Counted from the stretch's first letter, positions 47,303-58,119 are shown. The stretch: 64,000 nucleotides of DNA from Ectocarpus siliculosus (GCA_000310025.1 FN648485.1:93883-157882), one strand, 5' to 3'. Translations and numbers: made by a program. The notes: a model not told the origin generated them from the letters alone.

Positions 47303-47970
47303 CTACAGCTTCTCCGGCAAATTCATTAACTTGCGCCGGTGGTACTGCAGACTGGCCCTGCTAAGGGCCTTGGTTAGGAGGTCCGCGTGTTGCTCCTTTG
47401 GCGGAACGAACTTGACCGAAATATTCCCCGACCTAAACAATCCGCGGATAAAATGAAACCTCACGTCGATGTGTTTTGTGCGACCTGAGCTGAGGGGGAT
47501 CGCACCAACGCTATGGCCCCCTGGTTGTCCTCAAGGACCTGGATGCTGCTACCACTGGTCTCTGGGGCAACAAACGAAATCACCGCACGCACAAACAACG
47601 CTTCCTTGACGCCCTCCCCGGCAGCAATGTACTCGGCTTCCTTCGAAGACAAAGACACGAGGCTCTGTGTCTTGCTACCATGGCTGACTACGGTACCTCC
47701 AACCGTTTCTGCCAACCCTGACACCGAACGCCTATCCTCCGTGTCGGCGTAGCTAGCGTTTATGTACACGGCATGCCCTAACCCCGATCCCCGTTGGTAG
47801 GTGATGCCGAGGTCCCTCGTCTGCTTTAGGTAGCCGAGGATCTTCTGTATCGCGTCCCAGTGCCTCTTCGTCGGGGCGTGGGCGTGGCGCGCTACCGCAC
47901 GCACGGCGAACGATACGTCTGGACGCGAGAACGTCGACACCCACATCATGCTGCCGATGGCCTCCCTCAC
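47303..47970 (-). pseudogene. Copia RNase H and C-terminus
   Basis: Same frame as the RT piece: GSMMWVSTFSRPDVSFAVRA, then typical copia RNase H motifs (VSLSSKEAEYIAAGEG, VLEDNQGAIAL). A frameshift around 47,480-47,500 moves the end into another frame, where KHIDVRFHFIRG and PPKEQHADLLTKAL complete the family signature. It ends at TAG 47,305-47,303, about 215 bases before the 3' LTR. Confidence 0.88.
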
Positions 47971-48042
47971 CGGCCACTCCCCTCCCTTCTCATCATCTCG
48001 CTTCGGTCCTAGGTCGGCACCGGGGGTAGCGGGGATGTGGGA

Positions 48043-48630
48043 GGTCTATTGCACATCAAAGCGTTTCACCATGCTGTCAATGTACGCGGTTTGGGAGATT
48101 CTAAGAGTCCCAGCCTCTATATCTCTCTCAATGGCACACCCGTCAAACCATTCACACTCTCCAGGGTTTTTGGTGGGAAATTTCTTGGTGAGAGAAGCAA
48201 GCAACTCCTCACAATCCTCGTCAGACCCAGCCACCAAAATGTCATCCACATAGATCACGATAATCATCACCACGACTTCATCTACCATCATGCGGGAAAC
48301 ACACGGGTCCGCTTTGCACTGTTCGAACCCGTTCTAGACTAGCGTATCAGCAGCGTGGTACCCCCACTGCCTACCGATCTGCTTCAGACCGTAAATCGCA
48401 CGCTCAGCCTGAACAATTTTATGCGATTTGTCCCCGCACCCAGCGGGGAGCTTCAGAAACACCTCCTCGCTTGCTACCGCAAGCATCAGCTTAATGGATG
48501 CGGATGAGGGGCAAGGGGAAGACGAATGGAAAAAATCGACGTTCGGGATTTGCGAAAACCCCCTAGCAACCAGACGCGCTTTGAACTTGTCTATCTTCCC
48601 TTCCTTGTTGGTCTTCCAACTAAAACACAC
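48043..48630 (-). pseudogene. Copia reverse transcriptase remnant
   Basis: In one frame from 48,630, FKARLVARGFSQ is followed by a finger region and then LMLAVA joined directly to SEEVFLKLPAGC, so the stretch that should carry RT motif A (LDVxxAF with a catalytic Asp) is deleted. AIYGLKQ follows, then a TAG (48,336-48,334). In the same frame the catalytic IYVDDILVAG box lies at about 48,228-48,258. A second TAG follows MVKRFDVQ near 48,045. The protein cannot be a working polymerase. Confidence 0.88.
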
Positions 48631-49508
48631 TTTGAGGTCACAGGCCTGCGCCCCTCTGGCGTGCCGTCTACGAATGAGAACGTCCCGGTGCCCAAGTGCC
48701 CTTCACACTCTTCCCTCATGGCCTGTTCCCACCCCTCTCTGTACACAGACTTGGCAACGCCAGCTACAGTCATGGGGGGGGGTTGTACATCACTCGGACG
48801 CTTGCCTATGGGGGATTCACTTAGCTCGTGGGACGCCAGAGCCGTCTTGAAGGCGTCTGGCGAGGTGAGCATGAGGTCCACCGCACCCAGCAGGAAGTCC
48901 TCTGCTTCTTGGCGTGCAGCGCGAGCCTCCTCGGCGAGCTCGAACAGCAACTCTTCCACCACCCTCGCCTCTAGCCCCTCCGCCACGTGGAGTACCGCCG
49001 AGAGCACCCAGCGGGTGAACGCCTCCGTGCTGCTGACGGGGAGGCTCGCCACCGAGGCGAGCAGGGCTTCGGCACTTGTCGGCGACGGGGGCGAGTCGTA
49101 CCTCGGGTTTCTGCGAAGGTTCTCTCTCGTGAGGCGGCTGGTGAGTTCCGCCGGCTTGTCGAAGCGGGCGAGCCGCCGGGCCTCTGGCCCGCGGAGCGCC
49201 AGGAGATCCGTCTCGCTGTCGCTGTCATTATCACTGCCGCTGCCGCTGCCGCTGCCGCTGCCGCTGCCTCCTCTACCGCGGCTGCTGCTGCTGCGGTGGT
49301 CGTCCTCGCCGCCGCCCACATCGACCATGCCTGCCGACGTGGTAGATGGGGCGACGCTCGCGCCCTCCCTGCTCGAGGGGGCGCCATCGCCAGCGTCGCC
49401 TGCGCCCGACTCCTGGGGCGCGGCCGCCGGCGCTACGCATGCGGGCGGCACCGCGGGCCCCGGGGCTGCGTTCGTGCCAAGGTTGAAACCTGGTCCTCCA
49501 TCCACAGG
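48591..49508 (-). pseudogene. Copia integrase-RT linker and RT N-terminus
   Basis: This continues the frame of the previous segment after the TGA. It contains a long low-complexity linker (a GSGSGSGSGSDNDSD stretch near 49,215-49,265). The start of copia RT follows (EQAMREECEGHLGTGTF, then RRPVTSKCVL), where the conserved region normally reads into the FKARLVARG motif. A frameshift near 48,620 moves the real continuation into another frame. Confidence 0.8.
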
Positions 49509-49511
49509 TTC

Positions 49512-49892
49512 TCACTCCGCACTCCCTCCACCTTGGCTCGACGCGCCCTTCCCAACCTCGTCCTCCTCATTCGCGAATTCCTCTTCCTCCTCTGCGATGG
49601 GAGGCAGCGATGGTCGGGTGGACGTCTTGTTGGGGATGGGCTTGGATAGCCCCTTCGCCGTCGAGCACCCCAGGCACTGCCGGAGCTCGCCCACCAGCGT
49701 CGTTCCCTGCTGCTTCGCCGTGGTCCTCAGCAGCACCTCGTGGGAGTGGCCGTGCGCGCAGTGGAAGTCGTTGAGTTCAACGGGAGTGTTGAGCGCTTTC
49801 GCGCTACTAGGAGCAAATGCGGCATAGGCTTGTTCGGATTGTTTGCGGAAACCGTTCTGAACGTACAGGTTACCGCATCGGGGAAAGTACAC
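49512..49892 (-). pseudogene. Copia GAG-pre-integrase remnant, integrase core deleted
   Basis: In the frame after the gag frameshift, the peptide shows the integrase zinc-binding domain (ELNDFHCAHGHSHEVLL then LRQCLGCSTAKGLSKPI: paired His and paired Cys). It then passes within a few residues into an acidic linker (EEEEEF). The DDE catalytic core, normally some 200 or more residues between these points, is absent. An in-frame TGA at 49,514-49,512 ends it; the same frame continues as the following ORF. Confidence 0.85.
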
Positions 49893-51334
49893 CGACTCCC
49901 CCTCCCTCTGTCCAATTCCAACTCGTGAATATTGAGGGTTTTGGTTTCGAATCCGTCGTCGAAGAGGGAAGTGAGAAATACTAGGTTATAATCTAGTCGG
50001 GGAACGTGTGCAACCCGTTTCAACAACAGGTCGGTTGTACCGTCGCGTGAGCTAAAGGTTACCGTCACGTCGCCATACCCTACAATAGGGAAGGTTTCTC
50101 CTGCGACGACGCGCACACGTCGATCACACTCTTTGTAACGAACGAACCCATCTGAGTTTGCGAACATGTGGGTGGTAGCGCCGGTATCGGAAACATACCT
50201 CCCCCGCCTAGCCTGCTGTACACCCCCTCGACCAAGGACTCTGTGGCACTCGCTTGAGATGTCACCGACCACCAGCGCCTCTTCTGCCACGTCCAGTGCT
50301 GTGGCGTCCGCAGACGCCCCCCCCGCCGGCACTTCCACGACGAGCACCGCCTCCTCGGTCGGGCACTTGCTCTTGTCGTGCCCGTAGCCCTTGCATGTCT
50401 CACATCGCACGGGCTTGCTCTCGGGGCAGTTGGCCACCTGGTGGCCCTTCTTGCTGCATCGGAAACAGCGACCGCGCATGCTACCCGCATCGTCCTCGCC
50501 GCCTCCGCCGCCGCCACCAGCCCTCGCGCCGCCCCCTCTCCCCTTCTGGTTGCCGCATCCTCCGCCACCGCCGCCCTTGCGGCGGCCGCTGTTGCCGCGG
50601 CCCGGCGCTCCTACCTCGCCGCTACCATCGCTCGCGAGGAGAGCATGCTCCGCCCTACGCTGGCCCTTCGGAACCTTTCTCGCCTCCGGCAGGCTCGCGT
50701 GCCTCGTGCTCACGATCCTGACGATCTCGGCTCTATCCAGCGCCGTCGCTGTCTCCAACAGGAACTTCGCTTGGTACTCGGGTGGGAGGGAACCAACGAA
50801 GTGGGCGAGAACGGAGGGTTGTTCAGCATTGAGCCCCGTTTCGCGTAGGCGGGCATACAGCAGCTCGAGTGAGTAGGGGTGCTCGATGGGGTTGCTGTTG
50901 CTGTGTGTGGGGATTGCAAAGTCGAACATCTTACGCATCAAGGCCTGTTTTGATCCCTGTGACTCCCGATCGTAGACCTTTTCCAGTTCCGCGGGAACCT
51001 CTTTCGCTGACGTACAGTTACTGATAAATGCTTTGTCAGCTTCTTTTACCACAGCAGTAGTGATAAAATGCAACGCGTGAAGCCCTCGTTGTACTTCTGC
51101 TCTCGTGTGTCCCCTACGGAGCAGTTCGGAGGTCGGCAAGCTTGGGTCGCCCACGGGGATACTACTCTCTGCATCCCCTATAAACTGCCCGTCCAAGTCG
51201 ATGGTCTTCGCAGCTTGGATGAACGATTTTGGCCACGAATCAAATCCGTGGCTACGGCTTTTTCCGTCTAGAAGCGGGGCATTGGCCTTCACTTTTCTGG
51301 TGGCTACTGCTGTAGCCGTCGAGGTATTCTCCAT
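49727..51334 (-). CDS. Copia gag-protease ORF
   Basis: A 535-codon ORF from ATG 51,334. Residues 1-230 are a copia-type gag (UBN2-like; LEKVYDRESQGSKQALMRK, HFVGSLPPEYQAKFL). After a Gly-rich linker come two CX2CX4HX4C zinc knuckles at about 287-300 (CFRCSKKGHQVANC) and 311-324 (CETCKGYGHDKSKC). The aspartic protease active site DTGAT is at about 383-387, followed by protease-like sequence to about 475. The frame is lost near 49,893-49,915, after which the true continuation lies in the frame of 49,892-49,512. The last ~55 residues of the ORF are therefore out-of-frame. Confidence 0.85.
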   Translation of the reverse strand: MENTSTATAVATRKVKANAPLLDGKSRSHGFDSWPKSFIQAAKTIDLDGQFIGDAESSIPVGDPSLPTSELLRRGHTRAEVQRGLHALHFITTAVVKEADKAFISNCTSAKEVPAELEKVYDRESQGSKQALMRKMFDFAIPTHSNSNPIEHPYSLELLYARLRETGLNAEQPSVLAHFVGSLPPEYQAKFLLETATALDRAEIVRIVSTRHASLPEARKVPKGQRRAEHALLASDGSGEVGAPGRGNSGRRKGGGGGGCGNQKGRGGGARAGGGGGGGEDDAGSMRGRCFRCSKKGHQVANCPESKPVRCETCKGYGHDKSKCPTEEAVLVVEVPAGGASADATALDVAEEALVVGDISSECHRVLGRGGVQQARRGRYVSDTGATTHMFANSDGFVRYKECDRRVRVVAGETFPIVGYGDVTVTFSSRDGTTDLLLKRVAHVPRLDYNLVFLTSLFDDGFETKTLNIHELELDRGRGSRCTFPDAVTCTFRTVSANNPNKPMPHLLLVARKRSTLPLNSTTSTARTATPTRCC

Positions 51335-51354
51335 TTCCTCGAATCACGGGTATG

Positions 51355-51753
51355 TCACCTGGGGGGGTTAACCCCCTCGCTTCCCCGCAGTCCGGTCCTA
51401 TGCCCGGGCCCACTCCAGCTGGTCTCGCAGGCTTCGCTCCCGATCTGCTGGCCCGGCCGCCTTCCAGCAGCTGCCGTGGTCCTTGCCCGCCATCTCTCGC
51501 TTGTTGCTGGAGAAATCCCCCGCCTTCGCCGTGCGGCTACAGGGGCTGATCTTGGCCTCCAGCCGCCACTACTTGCTGCATCCGCCACGACGCCGCCAGG
51601 CTCCTTCTTCTTCATCGACTCCTCCACCAGGGCCGCCAATTGCGAAATCTGCAGCTGCAAACTTGCAAGCTCTGCATGGCGGCCCTCCTCCACCGGCGGG
51701 CGGATCTGTTCTCCGCTCGCAGCAGTGGGCACCTGGTCTCCGGTAGAGCTCAT
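51355..51753 (-). CDS. Leader ORF upstream of copia gag
   Basis: A 132-codon ORF starts at ATG 51,753 (MSSTGDQVPTAASGEQ) and ends just 20 bases before the gag start, in a different frame. Residues about 27-50 form a likely short coiled coil (LASLQLQISQLAALVEESM). The rest is basic and Arg/Pro-rich. Copia elements normally begin with gag, so this could be a frame-broken gag N-terminus, an extra small ORF, or chance. No domain is recognised. Confidence 0.35.
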   Translation of the reverse strand: MSSTGDQVPTAASGEQIRPPVEEGRHAELASLQLQISQLAALVEESMKKKEPGGVVADAASSGGWRPRSAPVAARRRRGISPATSERWRARTTAAAGRRPGQQIGSEACETSWSGPGHRTGLRGSEGVNPPR

Positions 51754-51790
51754 CCCGATGTGGCTTCCCTCGAGGGGCAAAACTCTAGAA

Positions 51791-52047
51791 TGTTTGCGGC
51801 CTATGCCACTTATTTATCGAGTGAGACTGTTTCGGTGATGTATTAACTTCACGAGTGGTAGGCGACCGTCCTGCACACGGACGAAAGAGGGAGTGCTCCA
51901 CACAGAGCAGCTCCAACGCTCCGACGGAAAGGAGGGGCCCCGTGACTCATCACGGTGCCCCCTACCAAACGGCAATCTTACCAATCTGCGTGACACCAAA
52001 CCATACAGCACGTGTATCCAACACCAATGTTCGCAGACTCTCGAACA
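51791..52047 (-). repeat. 5' LTR of the copia element
   Basis: 257 bp, collinear with the left LTR and followed by TATCC. The sequence just inside it (minus strand TTCTAGAGTTTTGCCCC) does not match the usual copia initiator-tRNA primer site, so the primer is unidentified. Confidence 0.96.
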
Positions 52048-52052
52048 TATCC

Positions 52053-52262
52053 CGCTCAACTTTTTTTTTTCACATGTGGTTGCATATTCATCTCTTTGCC
52101 ACTGCCGAAAAAGACCGCTGGATCTTTACGAAGTCCACCTTTCGCATTTATCATTTTACACCTAACGACGCAGGACGGGTCGACCTTCATCATTGTTGTT
52201 GTTGTTGTTGCCTTCACATGAAAAATCGTTCCGATCTCTCTCTACCCAGTAACTTCATATGT
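52053..52262 (-). repeat. LINE tail plus flank copy beside the copia insertion
   Basis: The reverse complement matches 27,480-27,690: GTTCCGATCTCTCTCTACCC, a (GTT)n tract (the LINE (CAA)n tail) at about 52,193-52,213, and CCGAAAAAGACCGCTGGATC. The copia element inserted at its edge. Confidence 0.8.
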
Positions 52263-53529
52263 CCGTACTTGTGGACTACCTGTTGGAATGGTAGGAATTT
52301 CTTATATGCACTTTCCTTCCTGTTTAGTTTTGACGTTGCGCTTGCCATGGTCGCTGAAGTGTTTGTGGCTTCAACTTTCTCAGCCGGCCTTCAAACGTCT
52401 TGTTGATAAGTCTCCGTGGTAACTTCTCCGCGCATGAGTCATATTATGCAGTGATGACCTGCGCTTTGACTTTCACAATGGGTGTTTTACCTTGACTTTC
52501 ACGATGGGTATTTTACCTCTTTGTCTTGCATTGGTGAGTACCCGCGTTATACGGAAGGATCGTTCCACGATGCAAGCGTCGACGTCTCCGTTTTTGTTTT
52601 TGTTCCCTCCGCACTCCTTCCTTGCGGCGGTTTTCACACCGACTTCGAACGTGGGGTGCAATTTCCTCTCTTCGTACCTTCGTCTTCGGCCTTCTCCATC
52701 GTTATGTACATAATGTATACTTCGATTTTCCGGCTTTGCGATTCCGATAGAGACAAGACTACGGACTGACATTCCCCTTCACCCCCGACGGGACCGCGCG
52801 CTCGTCGAGTGCCGAAATTCTTCACCACTTCCTTGCCTCTCCCAACACCGTCCCTTCTTCCCGCCCCAACAAATCTTCTCCCCTTCTTCTTCTTCTTTCC
52901 TTCCTCCCGGACACTCACCACCATCCGTCCTGGATGTTGCTCCCCAGCCCCACTGGGGGGCGGGGGGCCAATCCTTAACAGTATTTTACTTACGTGTAGG
53001 TAGCTTTAGATGGTGCTACGGTCTGGAAGATCAAAAGCGACAAATGCCAAAGGCGAACGACGTAACACAAAGGCGCAGTCTGTCTTGGACAGCGCCAAGA
53101 AACACACACAACGATATGCATAGAGAGGAGAGGAAGCACATTTGGACCTACGCATGGTCAACCATACTTGCGTAGCCCTTGGCCATGTACACCAATATGT
53201 ATGCATATACCCCAACGTTTTGCACATCCACGGCGGCACCCGACACAGGTGCAAGACATAACCCAAATATTTCTGAGCACTGCCGTATCGTGCCGCAACG
53301 TTCGTCGACAGAAGGTGCTCCACTCTGACTCGAGCATAGAAGCATTGCCGTGTCCATCGTTACATTTCGAATTCCTTGTTGTAGTGCCAGGTACGAGATG
53401 TTCCCCAGGAGTCCGTTAGCGCGGGGACCACATCAAAACGCCTATACGTGCATCTGTTGATTAGCAACATCATGTGACAGGTGGACGACACGCGCACGGT
53501 TATTAGCATCGCATTGAAGCAGCTTCGTC
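52263..53529. other. No gene recognised; GC-rich tail motif
   Basis: A CCCCACTGGGGGGCGGGGGG palindrome-like motif followed by CCAATCCTTAACA lies at 52,949-52,982. Relatives occur near 55,635-55,670 (inverted) and 57,390-57,415. A short tandem (TTGACTTTCACRATGGGT) occurs at 52,465-52,510. Confidence 0.5.
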
Positions 53530-53700
53530 GTCGCAGGGGGTATCCCATCCAGGCATGGCCGTCGCGGTAGGCCATCGTTCTTGGTCGATGTCTGGTCCAT
53601 ACTGCTGCATCCAAACCAAATATCGAGCTACAGTATACTTAGTTACGGTATGTTATTTTCCCCATACGAACAGTAAGAAATGTGGGTATAGGTATTGCAT
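53530..53700 (+). repeat. Partial, diverged copy of repeat family A
   Basis: GTATCCCATCCAG, TCTGGTCCATACTGCTG and CATACGAACAGTAAGAAATG match blocks of the family, in order, with the centre missing. Confidence 0.5.
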
Positions 53701-54033
53701 GATGTGTGTCCTCGACATGATGTGTCTCCTCTCCTCTCCATGAATATCGCCGGCCCATACCGACTGCGAGTTTGGGTCTGTCGTACACATTTGTAATGTG
53801 CCGCTTCGGATCTTGCAAGCCGTAGAGTTTGACTTCAGTGGAAGGTGGTCGAGAACTCCATGGAGGTTTCGGGAAATTCTATCTCCAAGATACTTGCCAC
53901 TCGCGGAAACAATCGCACGGACAGGTCTGTTTGAGCTGTCGTTGCACTTTTCGGCTGACTTTCGCACCGTCTTGGCTGTTGTATAAAACTTCAAATGTTT
54001 CGTTGAGGAGTAGGTTGGAAAATATCCGTTCAA
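53653..54033 (-). pseudogene. Possible Penelope-like reverse transcriptase fragment
   Basis: The minus-strand frame contains RPVRAIVSASGKYLGDRISR followed by NLHGVLDHLPLKSNS. This resembles the RPIVS-type box and downstream helix of Penelope-like or related RT. Upstream in another frame lies a Leu-rich stretch, so frameshifts are likely. No catalytic YxDD box was found nearby. The call rests on one motif and is weak. Confidence 0.3.
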
Positions 54034-55904
54034 GGGTTTCCAATGTCTTTACAAACAGCTTGTCCGCGCTTGGTCGTATTCCTCAAGAAAAGCGACCGGC
54101 CAGAAGCCTGCGAGTTGGTCTGCTGGAGTGATGCCGCCGTACGTGAAGACGCTCTTGGATATCGTCCGGTCGGCCTACATTTTTTCCTTGCTCGTAGTTG
54201 GGAGTGATGCGGTAAGGCTCTGATCTGTGCTGCACGCTTTCTTGTATAGGAGACGAAGGGAAAACAAATCTCGCCCTCGCTGTCGCTACTCGGTGCATGC
54301 CATGCTCGGAAAGCGGAAGATAGCCGGACCTGGATTCCACTACCACGCGTAACTTATGATCGCGTAAAAAGACCCCAAACAACTTTCCTCATGTGTGAAT
54401 GTGACACATGGTCCACCCAATGCGTTGCTAGCTTCTATCAACCCACAGGAGTATCTACCAGCAGCCGTGACCGTGGGGGCTGTTGGTAGAGCGATCGTGG
54501 TAACCCGGGAATGAATGCCGCATCTAGTGCAGCCAGCTTGGTCTTCCAACGTACAAAGGGTGGTGGCCAGGACGCAACCCACCCTTGTGTCCTTGTCGTG
54601 TTGCTGCTGTCGATCCGTGTCTAGCTGTACGCGAGGAGAGAAGCAGACCAGCCCCCGGAATATTGCACCGTCTTCCACCACATGGTGAAAAGCGCGGGCT
54701 CGACCATCAAGTCTACCCTCCGCAGCGCTTCACGGGGAGAAGGTATCCCGTTACCAGGTGCGAATATGTCATTTTGGATATAAATGTATGTATCGCTTGA
54801 ACCCGCTGCGTTTGTGCCCAATGCTTATCCTGATGTTTTTTTTTTTTTCATGGTCCGAAGGATTTAGGCGACCTCTTTCCGGTGTTTCCCGGCCGCCTTC
54901 GGAAGACGGCGTCAAAGAGTATAAGTCGGATATCAAGCACCCGTTTGTCCCGTTTACACCCACGCGGATACGTCAAAAGGGCTATAATGCCCTAGGCATG
55001 GGGACGTCGGGTCCGCACAACGCATATTTCCGTGATCGAGTGTCGAACCCAGGATAACAAAATGATCATCACACGTCGCGAGCTATGCGTACATGGTTTT
55101 GACGAGGGAATTCATTAATCTCTATTTCTACCTATCGAGATTCTGGTGCTCCAACGGAGGACTCACTAATCTCACAAAGTGACGTGCACAAACTACTTCG
55201 GATGTCAATGATGGAGTTGCTAAGAAACACACGGACGGAGGGGAACGTCGGCGGTAACAATGCTGCAGGCAACCGACTCGTAAGGTAGGGTTGAAAAGCA
55301 TTTCGCGTGTCGATTTGTCGGAGTGCGAGCAGCGACGATCGTACCGACACCACAACGACGTGACAAATTTGTTGACTCCGTTCCGACTGCTGTGGTTCTG
55401 CGGCGCAGGGTTGTGTGTAGATGGACCTCAAAGCATTCCCACTTGCCAAAAAGCCTTCAACTCTTCCGCGGTCATCGTGGGATACGCGGAACTTATGAGG
55501 TAAGCACAACTGCTGCTGGTCGATGCTTCTCAGAAGCTACAGCACAGGGCAGGCCAACGCTTACAATATCCTGCTTCTTGTAATACACTGAGAAGAAATA
55601 ATCTCTACCGAGAAGTTGAAATCATGTAACCAGGGGGAGGATTGGCCCCCCGCTCCTCAATGGGGCGGGCGGCCAGAATGCGACGGATGGCCGCGGTGGT
55701 TTGAGAGAAATAGTTACCGTAGTAAGGAGCGCATCGTTGCAATAGACGGTGATAAATAGACTGTAGCCGTGTGGTAGGAGCAGACTCCGTATCAGCTTCT
55801 CTTTGTCGGTGTCGTCCAGTATCATCCAGGTTGTCTGGTGTCGGGCTGTCGACTTAAGGGGAAACTCTTGAAATCCGCCTCGCACCCGGCACGATTGCGC
55901 GGCC
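54034..55904. other. No gene recognised
   Basis: No domain, splice chain or duplicated block was found apart from the GC-rich tail motif near 55,635-55,670. Confidence 0.5.
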
Positions 55905-56300
55905 ACACCCATCATGCAGTATACATACTTGCAGGATGGTCGAAGTTTCGTGACACGTTTCTTACTTCTATATTTTTTTGTGCTACACAGCAGTATGGAC
56001 CAGACACCGGAGAACGTTCACGTTCAGTCACGCACAACCGCATGATGAAGGCCGACACGCGTCGCAAATGATTGACAGCACGGAGCATAGGCGCGCAGCA
56101 CGCGTACTTGTAGACCTACCTAGCTTTGGTATTGTTCTAGCACGCATGTATCCACACCATGCTGTTTTACGCAGCAGCAGACGCACAGCAACAGATACAC
56201 ACGTTCAATTACGCGCAACCGCATGATGAAGGCCGACACGCGTCGCAACTGATTGACAGCATAGAATAGACGCGCAGCACGGGTCGGCCGTACTGGCACA
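55905..56300. repeat. Repeat A end fragment and a ~180 bp tandem duplication
   Basis: 55,905-56,010 resembles the inverted end of repeat family A (GCAGGATGGTCG, ACAGCAGTATGGACCAGAC). It is followed by two copies, offset about 180 bp, of CGCATGATGAAGGCCGACAC with GCGTCGCAA (56,040 and 56,220) and the following CGCGCAGCACG block. Confidence 0.65.
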
Positions 56301-57537
56301 CCTGCAGCAAGCCAGCTAAGGTTCAAGCGCAGCTTTGGGCGCACGTGTATTCACATCGACAGCGGCACGACGCTTGATACAACACACAGCATTACGTGAC
56401 AGCAACGTTTTCCTTTTCACGTAATAACTCTCCGCATGGCACGAGACAGAACACTACTGCAGTCTGGTGCGTGTCTCTATCCATCACAACGACAATAGAG
56501 GGAGTTGCTGCCGCTGCCGCGCGCCCAGCACACCAACCTGGAAACTTCTGATGTGCAATCGCCCTTCCAGTCTTCTTCAAGCTTTATCACTCTACATACG
56601 TGATTTTGCCGGCTGTACAACAGTGCTCAAGGTTAGGAGTTTTGACGACTGACACAGAGTTTTCTGCGTCCCGAGTTCCAGGCTGGGCTGGTTGCTCTTT
56701 TTACCCCCCATTGTTCCGCATGTCCACGTCCACAGCGTTTGTCCAGAGCTCCTTACGTTGTTCGTTTGTGTGCATGTATGTCCATCAGAGATATCCCACA
56801 GTCTTCACTACTCGAAGTACTGTAGTCGCTCTGTGTACTCTATGTACAGTAGTACTTTTTGTTCTAACAGCAGTATGTACTTCATCAAGTTACAAATGTT
56901 GCTATCGGCAAAAGGCTTGCACGAAACAGTAAGTAGATGGATCGACTTGTTGCCGCACGGAGTGAAGGATGTGGGTTGGTGACGCGTCTTGGTTGTATGC
57001 GACAACCAATGCTTTGAACATGATTAGACTATTGGGCTGCCCACGAAATGGAATGGTCGAGAGGTGGTCCCGACCTACTGTACTACAGTACAACAAGTAG
57101 ACAACATCGACCATAGCCGCGCAGCCCACGTCGGCCGTTCTCGCAGACCTACTCGACATCTATCTGTCACACCTTATGTTCCCCCCGCCCACTGGGGGCG
57201 CGAGGGCCTATGCTTCACTCTGTTGGGCCCTCTCGCTCTTCGCGAACGTTTTCACGTCTTCATGTCTTCATTGCGTCTCCATACACCGTCCCTTCTTGCT
57301 ACTTCTAGCGTGTCGTCTTCTGTCTTCTTGTTCCTCACTTCCCCCCAAACTCTCACCGCCATCCATCCCGGTGTGGTCGCCCGCCCCATTGGGGGGCGGG
57401 GGGCTAATCCGTAACCCTAGTATTCATATACTCCCTATTGGAAAAAACCGACGAGCACGCCCATCGCACCTGCACACGACCTCATACAACAAGCAAGCAG
57501 CCAGGAAGCCTCATCGTCGCAGCAGACGTGTTCGTGC
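56301..57537. other. No gene recognised
   Basis: Contains the GC-rich tail motif at 57,390-57,415 (ATTGGGGGGCGGGGGGCTAA), shared with 52,949-52,982. Confidence 0.5.
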
Positions 57538-57740
57538 AGACGTATGGTGACCCGAGAGGGTTTAGCATGTTGCTCGACACCGACTGGGAATACAAATTTT
57601 CTACACTGCGTGCACTAATATCGTGCGTCGACGACCATGCTGTAAATAAACTAGGGTGCTTCCCCCGAGACCCGTACGTGAGCAAATGGAAGGAATTGTT
57701 TGAAGTTGTCGGCAGGGAAGGATATGGGCAAGTGGTGTAG
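57538..57740 (+). pseudogene. Possible isolated exon, unknown product
   Basis: An open frame after a TTCGTGCAG-like acceptor reads TYGDPRGFSMLLDTDWEYKF, and ends KWKELFEVVGREGYGQVV before TAG at 57,740. The amino-acid composition is protein-like, unlike neighbouring frames, but no partner exon or domain was found. Confidence 0.25.
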
Positions 57741-57875
57741 ATTTGATATCATCCTGACAATTTACGGGTCTGTAATTACTTGTAGTCGGACAACTATGAC
57801 CGGCGGGTTCCTCACACCCGCCAGCCTGTCATCATATCATCTGCAGCAGGCTGTGCGACGGAATTTGCACACACA

Positions 57876-57892
57876 CACACACACCCCTTCTC
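57876..57892. repeat. (CA)n microsatellite
   Basis: CACACACACACACACAC run. Confidence 0.85.
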
Positions 57893-58119
57893 CTGCAGGC
57901 CCATGGAATGGCACCATGGCATACATAGCGCGCGAAATAACAGCGCAATATATGTGAAGGTGCACGACTGTTGAACTCCATGTGAAGCAGATTTGTTGTG
58001 TGCAGGCTGCAACCCTGGCTGCTAATAGATTTGTTACGTGATTGAACCTGTCCAGAACCCTAGTGTTGTTACCACGCTGGGTTGCCCAAATACTCAATTA
58101 AACAAACGTTTGTTGTCGA

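Larger units (their letters stand above)
46824..52047 (-). mobile_element. Ty1/copia LTR retrotransposon, defective
   Basis: Two 257-bp LTRs (TG...CA) flank 4.7 kb, with an exact 5-bp target duplication TATCC at 46,819-46,823 and 52,048-52,052. On the minus strand the order is leader ORF, gag with two zinc knuckles, protease, GAG-pre-integrase zinc domain, RT, RNase H, which is the copia order except that the integrase core is missing. RT motif A is missing too. Pol is further broken by at least three stops and several frameshifts. The LTRs differ at about ten sites by eye (about 96% identity), so the insertion is not recent. The element could only have moved with proteins supplied in trans, or it decayed after insertion. 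Confidence 0.95.

Noticed and set aside
48526-49827. 433-codon plus-strand ORF
   Set aside because: Shadow of the copia linker and RT on the minus strand; its length comes from GC-rich codons.
52327-52406. Terminal exon after a TTCCTGTTTAG acceptor (FDVALAMVAEVFV...)
   Set aside because: A single short open stretch with no partner exon; too weak to call.
54940-55070. tRNA-like GTGTCGAACCC block
   Set aside because: No complementary acceptor stem or anticodon arm could be drawn on either strand.
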